Notes: generated by a model from the sequence alone, not told the origin. 64,000 bases of DNA from Alcaligenes sp. SORT26 (GCF_017377875.1 NZ_CP070975.1:3224001-3288000), one strand, 5' to 3'; shown: positions 26,804-40,847, numbered from the stretch's first letter. A program made the numbers and translations.

Positions 26804-29242
26804 ATGGATATCATCACCATGTCTGGTAATACACATAAGATCATCATGCGCAGTCACTCAGGTCGTCGGCTACCCGTCAGTTTTGGAGTCGTGGTACTGG
26901 GGCTTTGCCTATCGGCACTGGCAGCACCCATACAGGCGCAGTCCGCCTCTCAAACACAAATGGTGAGTTTGGCGGCACAGCCCTTATCCAGTGCCTTGCG
27001 TAATCTGGGCCGTCAGTTTTCCGTACAGATTGTTTACTTGCCTGAAACTGTCGCTGCACGTCAAAGCCCTGCTTTGTCGGGACAGTACACATTGGATCAA
27101 GCCTTGGGCCAATTGTTGTCAGGCACGGGTATTCAAGTGCATCGCTCGGGAAATAATATTTCTCTTGGTCCGGCCGCCAGTGATGGGCAGGCAACGCAAT
27201 TGGAACCGGTGCAAGTGCGAGCCACCCGTCAGGAAATGACGAGCGAAGACACAGGCTCCTATGCGGCAGTCGGTGCCAGCATAGGCAAGTCCCCCTTGTC
27301 CTTGCGCGAGATTCCCCAATCCGTATCGGTAATGACGCGTAGCCAGATTGATGATCAAGGCTTTACGCGTGTTGCGGATGCCATTAACTACACCACGGGG
27401 ATTAGCAGCAGTGGGTATCCGGATACAGAAGCCTTTAACAGTCGTGGCTTTGCCACCAGCCTTCAGTACGACGGAGTACCAGCCCAAGGCTTAGGTGCAC
27501 CTCATCTGGATCTGGCTATTTACGACCGTATAGAGGTGATGCGTGGGCCAGCAGGCCTATTGTCGGGTACGGCAGAGCCTGGTGGGGTGGTGAATCTGGT
27601 GCGTAAACGTCCTACTCAGGATGGGCGTTTTGTTGCGCAGGCCTCGGCCGGAAGCTGGAGCAATTTTCGTGGCGAAGTGGATGCCAGCGGGCCTTTGAAT
27701 AAAGAGGGCAGTCTGCGTGGCCGATTGGTTGCTGCGTACCAGGACAAGGATCAGTACTACGATCAGGGCCGCTCTACTCCTACGACCTTGTACGGTGTGC
27801 TGGAGTATGACCTGGCACCGTCGACCACCTTGGGTTTGACAGCGTTTTACAGCCAATTGGATTTCCGCAATTTCAACGGTTTGGCGCTTTACGATGATGG
27901 CAGCCTGCCGGACCGTCGTAGCTTTCTAGGGCCAGCACGCACCTCCAGTCATGAGACCTACGAATTGGGGGCGGATTTAACCCACCGTTTTGATAACCGT
28001 TGGGTGTTCAAAGCCAACTACAGTCACAAGGAAAGCACGTACAAAGGTTTTAGCTCATTTGCCTTGAAACCTATCTCGCTGCAGACCGGGCTGACCGATA
28101 TGCAGGCGGGTCGTATTCATAACGACTTTACGTGGGATCAAGGGGATGTCAGCGTAACCGGGCCATTCTCCCTGTTTGGTCGTGAGCATTCCTTGACTGT
28201 CGGATTCAATGCCGCACGTAATAACACCTACACCAGCTCTCGTTTTTATCAGTTTCCGAATTGGGATGCGCTGAACGACTTTGACTACGGTTCTGCCCTG
28301 GATCAGCCCATTCTGAATCGCAACCAGGAGATCGTGATCCAGTCTGGCGTATATGCTTCAACACGCTTGAAGCTGCATGACAATCTGACCGCAGTACTGG
28401 GTGGACGCTGGAGCAACTATGAAAGCAAGAGCCGCTCCGTGGAGCCGACGACCAGTAGCTGGCAAGTCAGTGATGCCAAAGCCAGCGGAGAATTCACACC
28501 CTTTGCAGGCGTGATTCTGGACGTGAGCGACAAGATTTCCCTCTACAGTAGCTACGCCGAGAGCTTTGTTCCCCAGTCCGAGCAGGATTACACCGGCAAG
28601 ACCCTGGATCCGCGTAAAGGCTGGCAGATTGAAGCCGGTGCCAAGGGCGAGTTTTTTGATGGGCGTCTGAATGGTTCGATTGCTGTCTACCGGATGCGTG
28701 ATACGAATCGTGCCGTGACGGATGCAGACCATATTGGTTGCGGCGGCAGTCCCACCGGAACGTGCTCCCGCGCGGCGGGCTTGGTGCAAAGCCAGGGCTG
28801 GGAAATGGAACTGGCAGGCAGCCCGGCTCCGGGTTGGGACGTGGGTATGGGCTATACCTATACGGATGTGCGCTATCGTCAGGACGCCGTACAGGCAAAT
28901 GAAGGTCAGCGCTTTAATGCGAACTTGGTGCCCAAGCATCTATTCCGCTTGTGGACGCACTACCGCTTTCAGCCCCAGGATTGGGATGGTCGCCTGAATG
29001 GCTGGTCTGTGGGGGCGGGCGTACAGGCGCAAAGCAATCTACTAACGGATAGCGTGTACCAGGGCGGTTATGCGACGGTGTCCGCCAAGATTGGCTATAA
29101 ACCTAATGAAAACTGGGAAGCTTCCTTGGCGGTCAATAACTTGTTCGACCGCCGTTACCTGTCCAGCGTGGGGTATCCCACTTTCCTGAATATTTACGGA
29201 GCACCGCGTAACGCGATGCTCAGTCTCAAATATCGTTATTGA
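26804..29242 (+). CDS. TonB-dependent ferric-siderophore receptor with signalling domain
   Basis: An 812-residue outer-membrane receptor. A signal peptide (about GVVVLGLCLSALAAPIQAQ) is followed by the STN signalling domain (LAAQPLSSALRNLGRQFSVQIVY), the plug (LREIPQSVSVMTRSQIDDQG and MRGPAGLLSGTAEPGGVVNLVRKRPT) and a 22-strand barrel ending in an aromatic residue (LSLKYRY). Together with FecI and FecR it forms a cell-surface signalling and uptake unit. By layout it is nearest to FpvA/FoxA/FhuE-type siderophore receptors; the siderophore is unknown and no synthesis genes are nearby. The start is uncertain: 26819 and 26846 are alternatives. Confidence 0.93.
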   Translation: MDIITMSGNTHKIIMRSHSGRRLPVSFGVVVLGLCLSALAAPIQAQSASQTQMVSLAAQPLSSALRNLGRQFSVQIVYLPETVAARQSPALSGQYTLDQALGQLLSGTGIQVHRSGNNISLGPAASDGQATQLEPVQVRATRQEMTSEDTGSYAAVGASIGKSPLSLREIPQSVSVMTRSQIDDQGFTRVADAINYTTGISSSGYPDTEAFNSRGFATSLQYDGVPAQGLGAPHLDLAIYDRIEVMRGPAGLLSGTAEPGGVVNLVRKRPTQDGRFVAQASAGSWSNFRGEVDASGPLNKEGSLRGRLVAAYQDKDQYYDQGRSTPTTLYGVLEYDLAPSTTLGLTAFYSQLDFRNFNGLALYDDGSLPDRRSFLGPARTSSHETYELGADLTHRFDNRWVFKANYSHKESTYKGFSSFALKPISLQTGLTDMQAGRIHNDFTWDQGDVSVTGPFSLFGREHSLTVGFNAARNNTYTSSRFYQFPNWDALNDFDYGSALDQPILNRNQEIVIQSGVYASTRLKLHDNLTAVLGGRWSNYESKSRSVEPTTSSWQVSDAKASGEFTPFAGVILDVSDKISLYSSYAESFVPQSEQDYTGKTLDPRKGWQIEAGAKGEFFDGRLNGSIAVYRMRDTNRAVTDADHIGCGGSPTGTCSRAAGLVQSQGWEMELAGSPAPGWDVGMGYTYTDVRYRQDAVQANEGQRFNANLVPKHLFRLWTHYRFQPQDWDGRLNGWSVGAGVQAQSNLLTDSVYQGGYATVSAKIGYKPNENWEASLAVNNLFDRRYLSSVGYPTFLNIYGAPRNAMLSLKYRY

Positions 29243-29260
29243 TCAGGATAGCGCGCCGTT

Positions 29261-30052
29261 TCAGGTACCACTCCATTGCGGCGCGCGTTTTTGAATGAAG
29301 GCATCAATACCTTCGCAGGCGTCATTGCTCATCATATTGTCTGCCATGACTTGGCCTGCATAGTCGTACGCCTGTTCAAGAGCCAGGCTGCGTTGGCGGT
29401 AAAACATGGCTTTGCCAGCACGCACCGCGACCGGGCTCTTGGCCAAAACACTGTCGGCCAACTTCTGAACAGTTTGATCCAGTTGGTCTTCGGGGACTGC
29501 ATAATTGATCAGCCCTAGCTCCTGCGCCCGCTGGGCACTGATGAACTCACCAGTCATCAGCATTTCCATGGCGGCCTTGGGCGGTACGCAGCGTGACAGG
29601 GCAACGGCCGGGGTAGAGCAGAACAGGCCGACATTAATGCCGGAGACTGCAAAGCGAGCTGATTCCGTGGCCACAGCCATATCGCAGGTAGCGACCAACT
29701 GACAGCCAGCAGCGGTGGCCAGTCCTTGTACTCGAGCGATCACGGGCACCGGCAATGCCAGCACACCTTGCATGACGCGACTGCAGCGGCTGAACAAATC
29801 CCGGTAGTAGTCGTGCTCGGGCTTGGAGCGCATCTGTTTCAGATCGTGCCCGGCACAAAAGGCTTTGCCTTCTGCCTGAATAATGACGCACTGCAGGCTT
29901 GGGTCATGGGCCAGCTTGTCCAGAATGTGTTGTAAAGAATCCAACACTTCCTCAGACAGGGCGTTGTACTTTGCGGGCTGGTTCAAGGTGATGCGGGCCA
30001 GTCCTTGATGCTGTTCCAGCAGGACGGGATCGGCCAGGTGTTCTTGTGACAT
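29261..30052 (-). CDS. Enoyl-CoA hydratase/isomerase family protein
   Basis: A 263-residue crotonase-fold protein, nearest by eye to the ECHDC3 subgroup. Oxyanion-hole motifs are AFCAGHDLKQM and GLATAAGCQLVATCDMAVA. The typical catalytic glutamates are not both evident (SGINVGLFCSTPAVALSR follows), so true hydratase activity is not assured. GGAG lies 7 bases upstream of the ATG at 30052. It is convergent with the TonB receptor gene and unrelated to it in function. Confidence 0.85.
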   Translation of the reverse strand: MSQEHLADPVLLEQHQGLARITLNQPAKYNALSEEVLDSLQHILDKLAHDPSLQCVIIQAEGKAFCAGHDLKQMRSKPEHDYYRDLFSRCSRVMQGVLALPVPVIARVQGLATAAGCQLVATCDMAVATESARFAVSGINVGLFCSTPAVALSRCVPPKAAMEMLMTGEFISAQRAQELGLINYAVPEDQLDQTVQKLADSVLAKSPVAVRAGKAMFYRQRSLALEQAYDYAGQVMADNMMSNDACEGIDAFIQKRAPQWSGT

Positions 30053-30251
30053 GCAAGTCTCCGTACTTATAGTATGTGCAGGTTTTATTTTCGGGTGTTG
30101 CTGCATCGTTAGGTCGACCTCTATATTAGAGGGGTCTGGCACAAACTATCGCCCTTGTTCTAGGCGCTTGTAAAGCGAAGGGGCTACAATTGGCCACTGC
30201 GCCCATCGTTCAGTGATGTTGCCCGCACGCTGTTTTTCTATTTAGACGCCT

Positions 30252-31256
30252 ATGACCACCCCTACAGATACGTCCGTCGATTCCAAACCTACTGTTCGCC
30301 CTCGCGTTGTCGACTACGACGCAACGCAAAAGCAGAAGGCCGAGGCCAAGACCTCGCGCATTCCAATCAAGGTCGTGCAGGCAGAGCGTTTGAAAAAGCC
30401 TGAGTGGATTCGGGTGAAGGCGGCAGCACCAAACTCCCGGTTCTACGAGATCAAGGAAACTCTGCGCGAGCACAAATTGTTCTCGGTGTGCGAAGAAGCG
30501 TCCTGTCCCAATATCGGGGAATGCTTTGGCAAGGGCACAGCCACCTTCATGATCATGGGTGACAAGTGCACACGCCGTTGCCCTTTCTGTGACGTAGGCC
30601 ATGGCCGTCCTGACCCTCTGGACGAAAACGAGCCAGCCAACCTGGCCAAGGCGATAGGCGCCATGAAGTTGTCCTATGTGGTGATTACCTCCGTAGACCG
30701 TGACGACTTGCGCGATGGCGGTGCCGCCCATTTTGTTGAATGTATCCGTCAGGTGCGTGAGCATTCGCCTACCACGACCATTGAAGTTCTGGTGCCGGAC
30801 TTCCGCGCCCGTCTGGATCGTGCCTTGGGTATCCTGAATGCCTGCCCTCCTGATGTGATGAACCACAACCTGGAGACGGTGCCACGTTTGTACAAACAGG
30901 CTCGCCCTGGTTCTGATTACCATCACTCCTTGAAGTTGCTGCAAGAGTTCAAGAAGCTGCATCCAAACATTCCAACTAAATCCGGTTTGATGGTTGGTCT
31001 GGGCGAAACCAACGAAGAGATTCTGGAAGTGATGCGCGATATGCGTGCTCACGATATTGATATGCTGACCATCGGCCAGTATCTGCAACCATCCGGGCAC
31101 CACTTGCCTGTGATGCGTTACGTAACGCCTGACGAGTTCCTGATGTTTGAGCGCGAAGCCTATGCAATGGGCTTTACCCATGCGGCCGTTGGTGCCATGG
31201 TGCGTTCGTCCTATCACGCTGATCAGCAAGCGCATGCAGCAGGTGTGCAACCATAA
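30252..31256 (+). CDS. lipA: Lipoyl synthase
   Basis: A 334-residue radical-SAM enzyme that inserts two sulfurs into protein-bound octanoate. Both [4Fe-4S] sites are visible. The auxiliary cluster ligands are Cys80, Cys85 and Cys91 ([12 protein letters not shown]); the radical-SAM cluster is Cys106, Cys110 and Cys113 (CTRRCPFC). The closing RSSYHADQ contains the conserved C-terminal Ser that ligates the auxiliary cluster. The N-terminal extension of about 60 residues is usual for proteobacteria. A strong terminator follows. Confidence 0.97.
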   Translation: MTTPTDTSVDSKPTVRPRVVDYDATQKQKAEAKTSRIPIKVVQAERLKKPEWIRVKAAAPNSRFYEIKETLREHKLFSVCEEASCPNIGECFGKGTATFMIMGDKCTRRCPFCDVGHGRPDPLDENEPANLAKAIGAMKLSYVVITSVDRDDLRDGGAAHFVECIRQVREHSPTTTIEVLVPDFRARLDRALGILNACPPDVMNHNLETVPRLYKQARPGSDYHHSLKLLQEFKKLHPNIPTKSGLMVGLGETNEEILEVMRDMRAHDIDMLTIGQYLQPSGHHLPVMRYVTPDEFLMFEREAYAMGFTHAAVGAMVRSSYHADQQAHAAGVQP

Positions 31257-31291
31257 AGAGAGAAGGGGGGATAACTCTCCGCTTTCATCTG

Positions 31292-31320
31292 AAAAACCCG
31301 GTCGCTTGGCCGGGTTTTTT
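31292..31320 (+). terminator. Intrinsic terminator of lipA
   Basis: AAAAACCCGG, 8-base loop, CCGGGTTTTTT. Confidence 0.92.
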
Positions 31321-31539
31321 TATGTCTGCTCTTATATAGAGGCTTGTTGGGTTACGTCTTGTGTAGTCGACCAGGCATATCAGCCTCTCTAGGCTATCTT
31401 GTCGCTGTCCTTCGATTCAATCCGGCGCAGCGTGGAGCTGAGGTGGAGTGAGGCGAGTGGGTTGGTAGTTTTTGCCTGTTGGGCTATCTACCCATCTCTA
31501 TTTGCTGTGATGAGAGCATGTCGAGTGACGGGACAAGTT
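31321..31539. other. Gene-free stretch after lipA
   Basis: About 220 bases without a convincing reading frame or RNA. The only structure noted is a TTATATAGAGGC element near 31333, similar to the half-palindromes seen at 32.85-32.93 kb. Confidence 0.4.
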
Positions 31540-31561
31540 AAAGGGCCGTTACCGGCCCTTT
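31540..31561 (-). terminator. Hairpin after the unknown 117-residue gene
   Basis: AAAGGGCCG, TTAC, CGGCCCTTT, perfect 9-bp stem with a short T-run on the minus strand. It is a weak terminator for the ung-side transcript. Confidence 0.5.
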
Positions 31562-31594
31562 GAAATTCTTCCTGAATATGTGCTTGATCGCTTT

Positions 31595-31948
31595 TCAGCT
31601 AGAAGCTGGAGGCTCCACTGCATCGCCCAGTGTCAGGGCGCGGGTCGACAAGCTCTCTATATAAGGTTCCAGGGTTTCGTCATAGTCTTCGACGCCCAGA
31701 TACCAGGCCGTCAGGCCTTTGCTGTCTTGTGTGAGATCAGTCCAGCAGAATAAAGAGCGGTCAAAAGAGTCCTTGATGGTCTCATTAACAAACTTGAACA
31801 GTTCATCTAGCAAGGGAAGGCTGGCCAGGGGGACGGCGAACGGCGTCTCCCCTTGAAATTGCCAGCTATATTGTTCGAGCAGTTCGTTCGACCAAAGAGC
31901 ATGTTGTTCTGAAGAGCTTAATTCTGGATTGGCAGGGCTTAAAGGCAT
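31595..31948 (-). CDS. Hypothetical protein, 117 residues
   Basis: Not recognised. It is an acidic, soluble-looking protein without signal peptide or membrane helix and with many aromatic residues (NELLEQYSWQFQ, SLFCWTDLTQDSKGLTAWYLGVEDYDE). It follows ung after 30 bases on the same strand and is probably cotranscribed. The sequence looks protein-like throughout and no overlapping frame competes. Confidence 0.65.
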   Translation of the reverse strand: MPLSPANPELSSSEQHALWSNELLEQYSWQFQGETPFAVPLASLPLLDELFKFVNETIKDSFDRSLFCWTDLTQDSKGLTAWYLGVEDYDETLEPYIESLSTRALTLGDAVEPPASS

Positions 31949-31978
31949 GGTTCAGGATCAGGTAAGGGGAACGGATGG

Positions 31979-32782
31979 TTAAGTGCCAGTGGCAAACCAT
32001 TGTATGGGGGTGGCACCCTGCTCTTTGAGCCAGTCATTGGCTTGCTGGAAATGACCGCAACCAATAAAAGGCACAGGGGGGCGGCGCGCAGCCAAGGGGG
32101 AAGGGTGATTCGCCTTCAAAATCAGATAGGGGTGCTGAGAGTGCTGCTGGATCAAGGCCTCTTTGGCTTGGGCGTGAGCACCCCACAACATATAAACAAT
32201 AGGCTGCGTACTTTGCTGAGCCAGGTTCATCAGCAGGGAGTCAGTAATCTGTTCCCAGCCTTTTTTGGCGTGAGAGGCAGGTAAACCGTCTTCTACTGTT
32301 AGCGATGTATTCAATAGCAAGACACCTTGTCGGCCCCAGTTGCTTAAATCATGGCTGCTTGGCAAAGCGGTGTCGGGATATTCCAGCTCCAGCTCTTTAA
32401 AGATATTGCGCAGACTGGGTGGAGCCGGGCAGGTGTCAGGCACAGAAAATGACAGGCCCTGTGCTTGATTGGGGCCGTGATAAGGATCTTGGCCCAGAAT
32501 CACTACGCTGACTTTCTGCAATGGCAGCAGTTCCAGCGCGCGGAAAGGGGCGGCCGGGTAAATAGAGGCGCCATCCTGGCACTCCTTGTCCAACCATTTG
32601 GCCAGAGTTGCCAATATGTCTTGCAGCTCCGGGCGATCCAATGTTGCGCGCCAGTCGTTGGGAAGGCGGGCAGCTTGAGTCAGGATGTTCTCGGTCAGGA
32701 GATTGCCGGAGAGCATTTCTTCGCCAATCAGACTGAGCTGTGCCGCAGGGGCTTGAGAAGATGAGCGGGCCATAGTCTGCAT
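31979..32782 (-). CDS. ung: Uracil-DNA glycosylase
   Basis: A 267-residue family-1 uracil-DNA glycosylase that removes uracil from DNA to start base-excision repair. The catalytic water-activating motif GQDPYHGPNQAQGLSFSV and the DNA-intercalating motif HPSPLAARR are intact, with GRQGVLLLNTSLTVE between them. The N terminus carries about 40 extra residues compared with E. coli Ung, so the true start may be internal; MARSSS at 32773 is an alternative. Confidence 0.95.
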   Translation of the reverse strand: MQTMARSSSQAPAAQLSLIGEEMLSGNLLTENILTQAARLPNDWRATLDRPELQDILATLAKWLDKECQDGASIYPAAPFRALELLPLQKVSVVILGQDPYHGPNQAQGLSFSVPDTCPAPPSLRNIFKELELEYPDTALPSSHDLSNWGRQGVLLLNTSLTVEDGLPASHAKKGWEQITDSLLMNLAQQSTQPIVYMLWGAHAQAKEALIQQHSQHPYLILKANHPSPLAARRPPVPFIGCGHFQQANDWLKEQGATPIQWFATGT

Positions 32783-33198
<416 letters not shown>

Positions 33199-33340
33199 CC
33201 TGGTGTCCCTCCTGCTATGAACGAGATATAGTCATTTCAGTATCATTTAGTTTCATTTAAGATTTCTTATATATAACAATGATCTAAGTGGAAATACACT
33301 GTAAGCCTCCTCTTTTGCATGAAATATTCAGGTAAAAAAC

Positions 33341-33370
33341 TTGCCAAGTCGAAAATCATCGTGCTATAGT
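33341..33370 (+). promoter_or_regulatory. Candidate distal rRNA promoter
   Basis: TTGCCA (33341), 18-base spacer, TATAGT (33365-33370). An AT-rich tract at 33230-33300 upstream could supply UP-element or Fis contacts. Confidence 0.45.
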
Positions 33371-33512
33371 TCTTTTCTCGCTGCAGCACACACAGGTTTT
33401 CCCTGAAGCGCTACAGAGAGCAGTTAGCCAAGATTCACCGCCTTGACCAAGAGGTCCGCACCGAAGCTTGAATGACTGAGTCAGGTAACTGACACGGTGT
33501 AAAACCCGGAGC

Positions 33513-33541
33513 TTGACAAATCAGAAAATTCTGTGTTAAAG
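33513..33541 (+). promoter_or_regulatory. rRNA promoter, middle
   Basis: TTGACA (33513-33518), 17-base spacer, TTAAAG (33536-33541). The -35 is perfect and the -10 weak. Confidence 0.6.
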
Positions 33542-33745
33542 TTCTAGGTTCTGCTCCAGAGAACGCAGCGTTAAGTTTTTAAGCGGTTTCGAAGGTTGAA
33601 ACGGATTTGAAAATTTACCCTTGTTTGTGAAGTTGAATGGTTAGCCTCACGGTTGATTGTTCGCCAGGTAGAACAGAACGAAAGTTCTGGTTAAGCGGGA
33701 CGAGTTGGACGGTTTTAAAACTTTCTAACTTCTTCAAAAAAACGC

Positions 33746-33774
33746 TTGACACACTGCCTGATCTGCTTCATAAT
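33746..33774 (+). promoter_or_regulatory. rRNA promoter, proximal
   Basis: TTGACA (33746-33751), 17-base spacer, CATAAT (33769-33774). This is the best promoter match in the region, about 90 bases before boxA. Confidence 0.75.
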
Positions 33775-33865
33775 CTCGTTTCTCTGCTGCTAACACAGCA
33801 AGGCGCGAAGCGCCAAGCGCGACGAGCCAGCCGGGTTAGTCAGTAGAACGACAGGCAACTGTCAC

Positions 33866-33877
33866 TGCTCTTTAACA
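33866..33877 (+). promoter_or_regulatory. rRNA antitermination boxA, leader
   Basis: TGCTCTTTAACA, an exact match to the classical boxA. The NusB/NusE-bound leader RNA prevents Rho termination of the rRNA transcript. Confidence 0.9.
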
Positions 33878-34051
33878 ATTAACAGCCGATAAGTGTGGGC
33901 GCTTGGAATGAGCGAGTCGAACCCTTCGGGGATCGCCACAAGTTTGTATCAAGTGCTCACAAACGAAAGATGAAGAATTACCTTGTGTAACTCTGAATTT
34001 TTCTTTGAGACACAATCGGTCTCGTCGCAAGACGGGACAACCACAGAGATT

Positions 34052-35591
<1,540 letters not shown>

Positions 35592-35683
35592 AGAGCGAAT
35601 GGCTCGCAAAGCGAAAGCGTCCACACTTATTGGCTGTTAGTTAATGTCATGACCATTGAAGGTATCGCCCACTGGTGATAGAT

Positions 35684-35760
35684 GGGTCAGTAGCTCAGTC
35701 GGTTAGAGCACCGTCTTGATAAGGCGGGGGTCGTTGGTTCGATTCCAACTTGACCCACCA
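35684..35760 (+). tRNA. ileT: tRNA-Ile (anticodon GAT)
   Basis: 77 bases with encoded CCA. The cloverleaf is intact, with acceptor GGGTCAG/TTGACCC (one G-U), anticodon loop CTTGATAA, and T-loop GGTTCGATTCC. It lies in the 16S-23S spacer as usual. Confidence 0.97.
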
Positions 35761-35771
35761 ACGATTACCTC

Positions 35772-35847
35772 GGGGGATTAGCTCAGCTGGGAGAGCACCT
35801 GCTTTGCAAGCAGGGGGTCGTCGGTTCGATCCCGTCATCCTCCACCA
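35772..35847 (+). tRNA. alaT: tRNA-Ala (anticodon TGC)
   Basis: 76 bases with encoded CCA. Acceptor GGGGGAT/ATCCTCC, anticodon loop CTTTGCAAG, T-loop GGTTCGATCCC. It follows tRNA-Ile after 11 bases. Confidence 0.97.
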
Positions 35848-35987
35848 CCGCTTTTGTGGTTGGTAGATACAGCAAGGTTCATGACAGAGTATAGGGCACA
35901 GGCCAACAACGGTTGACCTGGCGTTAGATTCAACGAAGAGTGTTCTTTTACAAGAATGCTGCTCGTTGGGTTATACAACCCACGAAT

Positions 35988-35999
35988 TGCTCTTTAACA
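35988..35999 (+). promoter_or_regulatory. rRNA antitermination boxA, spacer
   Basis: A second exact TGCTCTTTAACA, between tRNA-Ala and 23S, reloading the antitermination complex before the long 23S gene. Confidence 0.88.
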
Positions 36000-36221
36000 A
36001 TTAGGAAGAAGCACAACGAAGGTGTGTTGTCTAATAAACGCAAAGCGATTAGTCGCCTTGTGATGACAATACACGGGTTGTGATTGCAACAGAACAAATT
36101 ATGTTCAACGAAAGTTCTCAAAAATATAGACGTTGTCTGATCTTCGGATTGGATAACAGCTAAGGATTGATGAACGGCAACAACGTATACTCATATTCCT
36201 ATAACAGCATCAAGCGTTATA

Positions 36222-39107
<2,886 letters not shown>

Positions 39108-39288
39108 ATAACCCTTGAGGTTGTAGTGAGTTAAGTTGTTGACCACAGAACGTAATATTGAAGTGCAGCGCAACCCGCGCTCGACACCTTCGCAAACACT
39201 TGCTGATTGATCCGTACTGATCACAGCAAGGTGCTTCTTCCAATTGGCTGGGGCGTCCCTTGAAAGACGACTCGGCAACCAGTTTACG

Positions 39289-39402
39289 CTTGACGACCAT
39301 AGCGAGGTGGTCCCACACCTTCCCATCCCGAACAGGATTGTGAAACGCCTTTGCGCCGATGATAGTGGACGGACGTCTGTGAAAGTAGGTCATCGTCAAG
39401 CT
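39289..39402 (+). rRNA. rrf: 5S ribosomal RNA
   Basis: About 114 bases closed by CTTGACGA/TCGTCAAG, with the conserved GGTGGTCCCACACCTTCCC and CCGAACAGG segments. Ends are approximate. Confidence 0.93.
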
Positions 39403-39411
39403 CTTATTCCT

Positions 39412-39452
39412 CAAAACCCCCGCAAGCGACTCGCTTGCGGGGGTTTTGTTTT
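39412..39452 (+). terminator. rRNA operon terminator
   Basis: An extended inverted repeat with arms CAAAACCCCCGCAAGCGA and TCGCTTGCGGGGGTTTTG, followed by TTTT. Very strong, as expected at the end of an rRNA operon. Confidence 0.96.
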
Positions 39453-39981
39453 ATGCGCGGCCAAATCGTAGAGGTGCCATCTGCTACCTGCAGGGTGGTA
39501 GCTCTGCCACTGTGCTCAGTCTGTAGTGCAGGTCCAAACCCCCTGGACCGATCAGGGCAGGCCCACGCCGCCTCTTCACGCCCGTTCTGGGCAGGATTAT
39601 CTCCCATTACTACCCGATAGCCCCACTCTGCACCCTGCAGACCGCATCTCAACGCTCGTTCCGGGCAGGCTTATCCTCCCTTCTGTACAGTCCCTCCTCG
39701 CTCCTTCTATCTACATGGTGGTCGTTCGACTCTGACGTGCTTAGCGTTAGCTGCTGACGATCTTCAAATCTCAAATCTGTCAGCTAAGACTAGCGTAGCC
39801 ATTACTCACATTGCTTTTGAGTAAGGCATCCACTCAACGGTAGCTTCACTCTTCCTTCATATCCCCTACCTCTAACATGGTCAAATTTGACCGCTTCTTG
39901 CTTGGATCTGTGCCTAAGTCATGCTGAACTGTCAGTTCTGACTCTCTTTTTACTTTCCCTTTTGCGTGCCTATTTATCCGT
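39453..39981. other. Gene-free region downstream of the rRNA operon
   Basis: About 530 bases without a credible gene; frames present have no start context or family resemblance. It contains a degenerate direct repeat of about 28 bases at 39578-39605 and 39652-39680, both with CGTTC-GGGCAGG-TTATC. It may be a decayed gene end or spacer. Confidence 0.5.
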
Positions 39982-39995
39982 TTGACTTGTATCAA
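39982..39995 (+). promoter_or_regulatory. FNR/DNR-type site upstream of the regulator gene
   Basis: TTGAC-TTGT-ATCAA, 9 of 10 matches to TTGAT-N4-ATCAA, 81 bases before the regulator ATG. It suggests autoregulation or control by FNR. I do not see a good -10 at the standard distance. Confidence 0.65.
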
Positions 39996-40076
39996 TCAGG
40001 CGCCGAGCTAGTTTGCTCTGAAGGGTAGGGAGTGTGTCAGTCTAGCTATGGTTCTGTTTGCGTTCAGGGAATAAAA

Positions 40077-40847
40077 ATGGTGGCTCATGACACTGCCGAG
40101 CAATCGGGCAATGAAGGTTTGGCGGATACGCGGCTGTTAGCCGGAGAAGGGCCTGGACGTTTGAAGCGCATCCAGGCGCAGTTAGCTCATTTACCCATAT
40201 TCAAGGAGTTACCTCCGGAGCAGCTTGAGCCTATCGCTCAAGGGACTCAGGAGGTGCATGCTCTGCGGGGGACGACCTTGTTCCACAGTGGTGACCCTTG
40301 TCTGGGTTTTCACATGCTGGTCTATGGCCGGGTGAAGTTGGTGTTTGTGTCCTCCTCAGGCCTGGAGCGCGTTGTGCGTTTGGTAGGCCCTGGTGAAGGA
40401 TTTGGTGAAGCGCTCATGTTTATGGGCCGCAACTATATTGTGACGGCTCAGACTTTGGTGGATTCTTTGCTATTGCACATCAACCGAGACACCTTGATGG
40501 AGCAGTTGGAGAAAGGGAGTGATGTAGCCCGCCTGATGCTGGCCGGACTTAGCGAGCGCTTGTATCGATTGATGGGGGAGCTGGAAGCCTACACCTTGCA
40601 AAATGGAGTGCAGCGCTTGGTCAGCTATTTATTGCAGGAATGGCCGGGGGAAGAGGGAACGCCTTTTAGGATAGACGTAGGCAAGTCTGTGATTGCGTCC
40701 CGCTTGAATCTGACCCCGGAACATTTGTCGCGGACCTTGCGCGACTTGATTGACCGGGGCCTGATTCGAGTTCAGCGTCGTAATTTCACGATTTTAGACA
40801 GTGCGGCTTTGCGTCAATATGGTGCTCTGCCTGATATGCGCGCATAG
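40077..40847 (+). CDS. Crp/Fnr-family regulator, DNR-like
   Basis: A 256-residue regulator. A cyclic-nucleotide-type sensor domain (about 35-150; FKELPPEQLEPIAQGTQE, GEGFGEALMFMGRNY), a dimer helix and a C-terminal winged helix (SVIASRLNLTPEHLSRTLRDLIDRGLI) are visible. The recognition helix has the E-x-x-S-R pattern (EHLSR) that in FNR reads TTGAT half-sites. It lacks the N-terminal cysteine cluster of FNR, so it is nearer to DNR/NnrR-type proteins that respond to nitric oxide through haem (inference). GGGA lies 7 bases before the ATG. It neighbours anaerobic-metabolism genes carrying matching sites. Confidence 0.88.
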   Translation: MVAHDTAEQSGNEGLADTRLLAGEGPGRLKRIQAQLAHLPIFKELPPEQLEPIAQGTQEVHALRGTTLFHSGDPCLGFHMLVYGRVKLVFVSSSGLERVVRLVGPGEGFGEALMFMGRNYIVTAQTLVDSLLLHINRDTLMEQLEKGSDVARLMLAGLSERLYRLMGELEAYTLQNGVQRLVSYLLQEWPGEEGTPFRIDVGKSVIASRLNLTPEHLSRTLRDLIDRGLIRVQRRNFTILDSAALRQYGALPDMRA

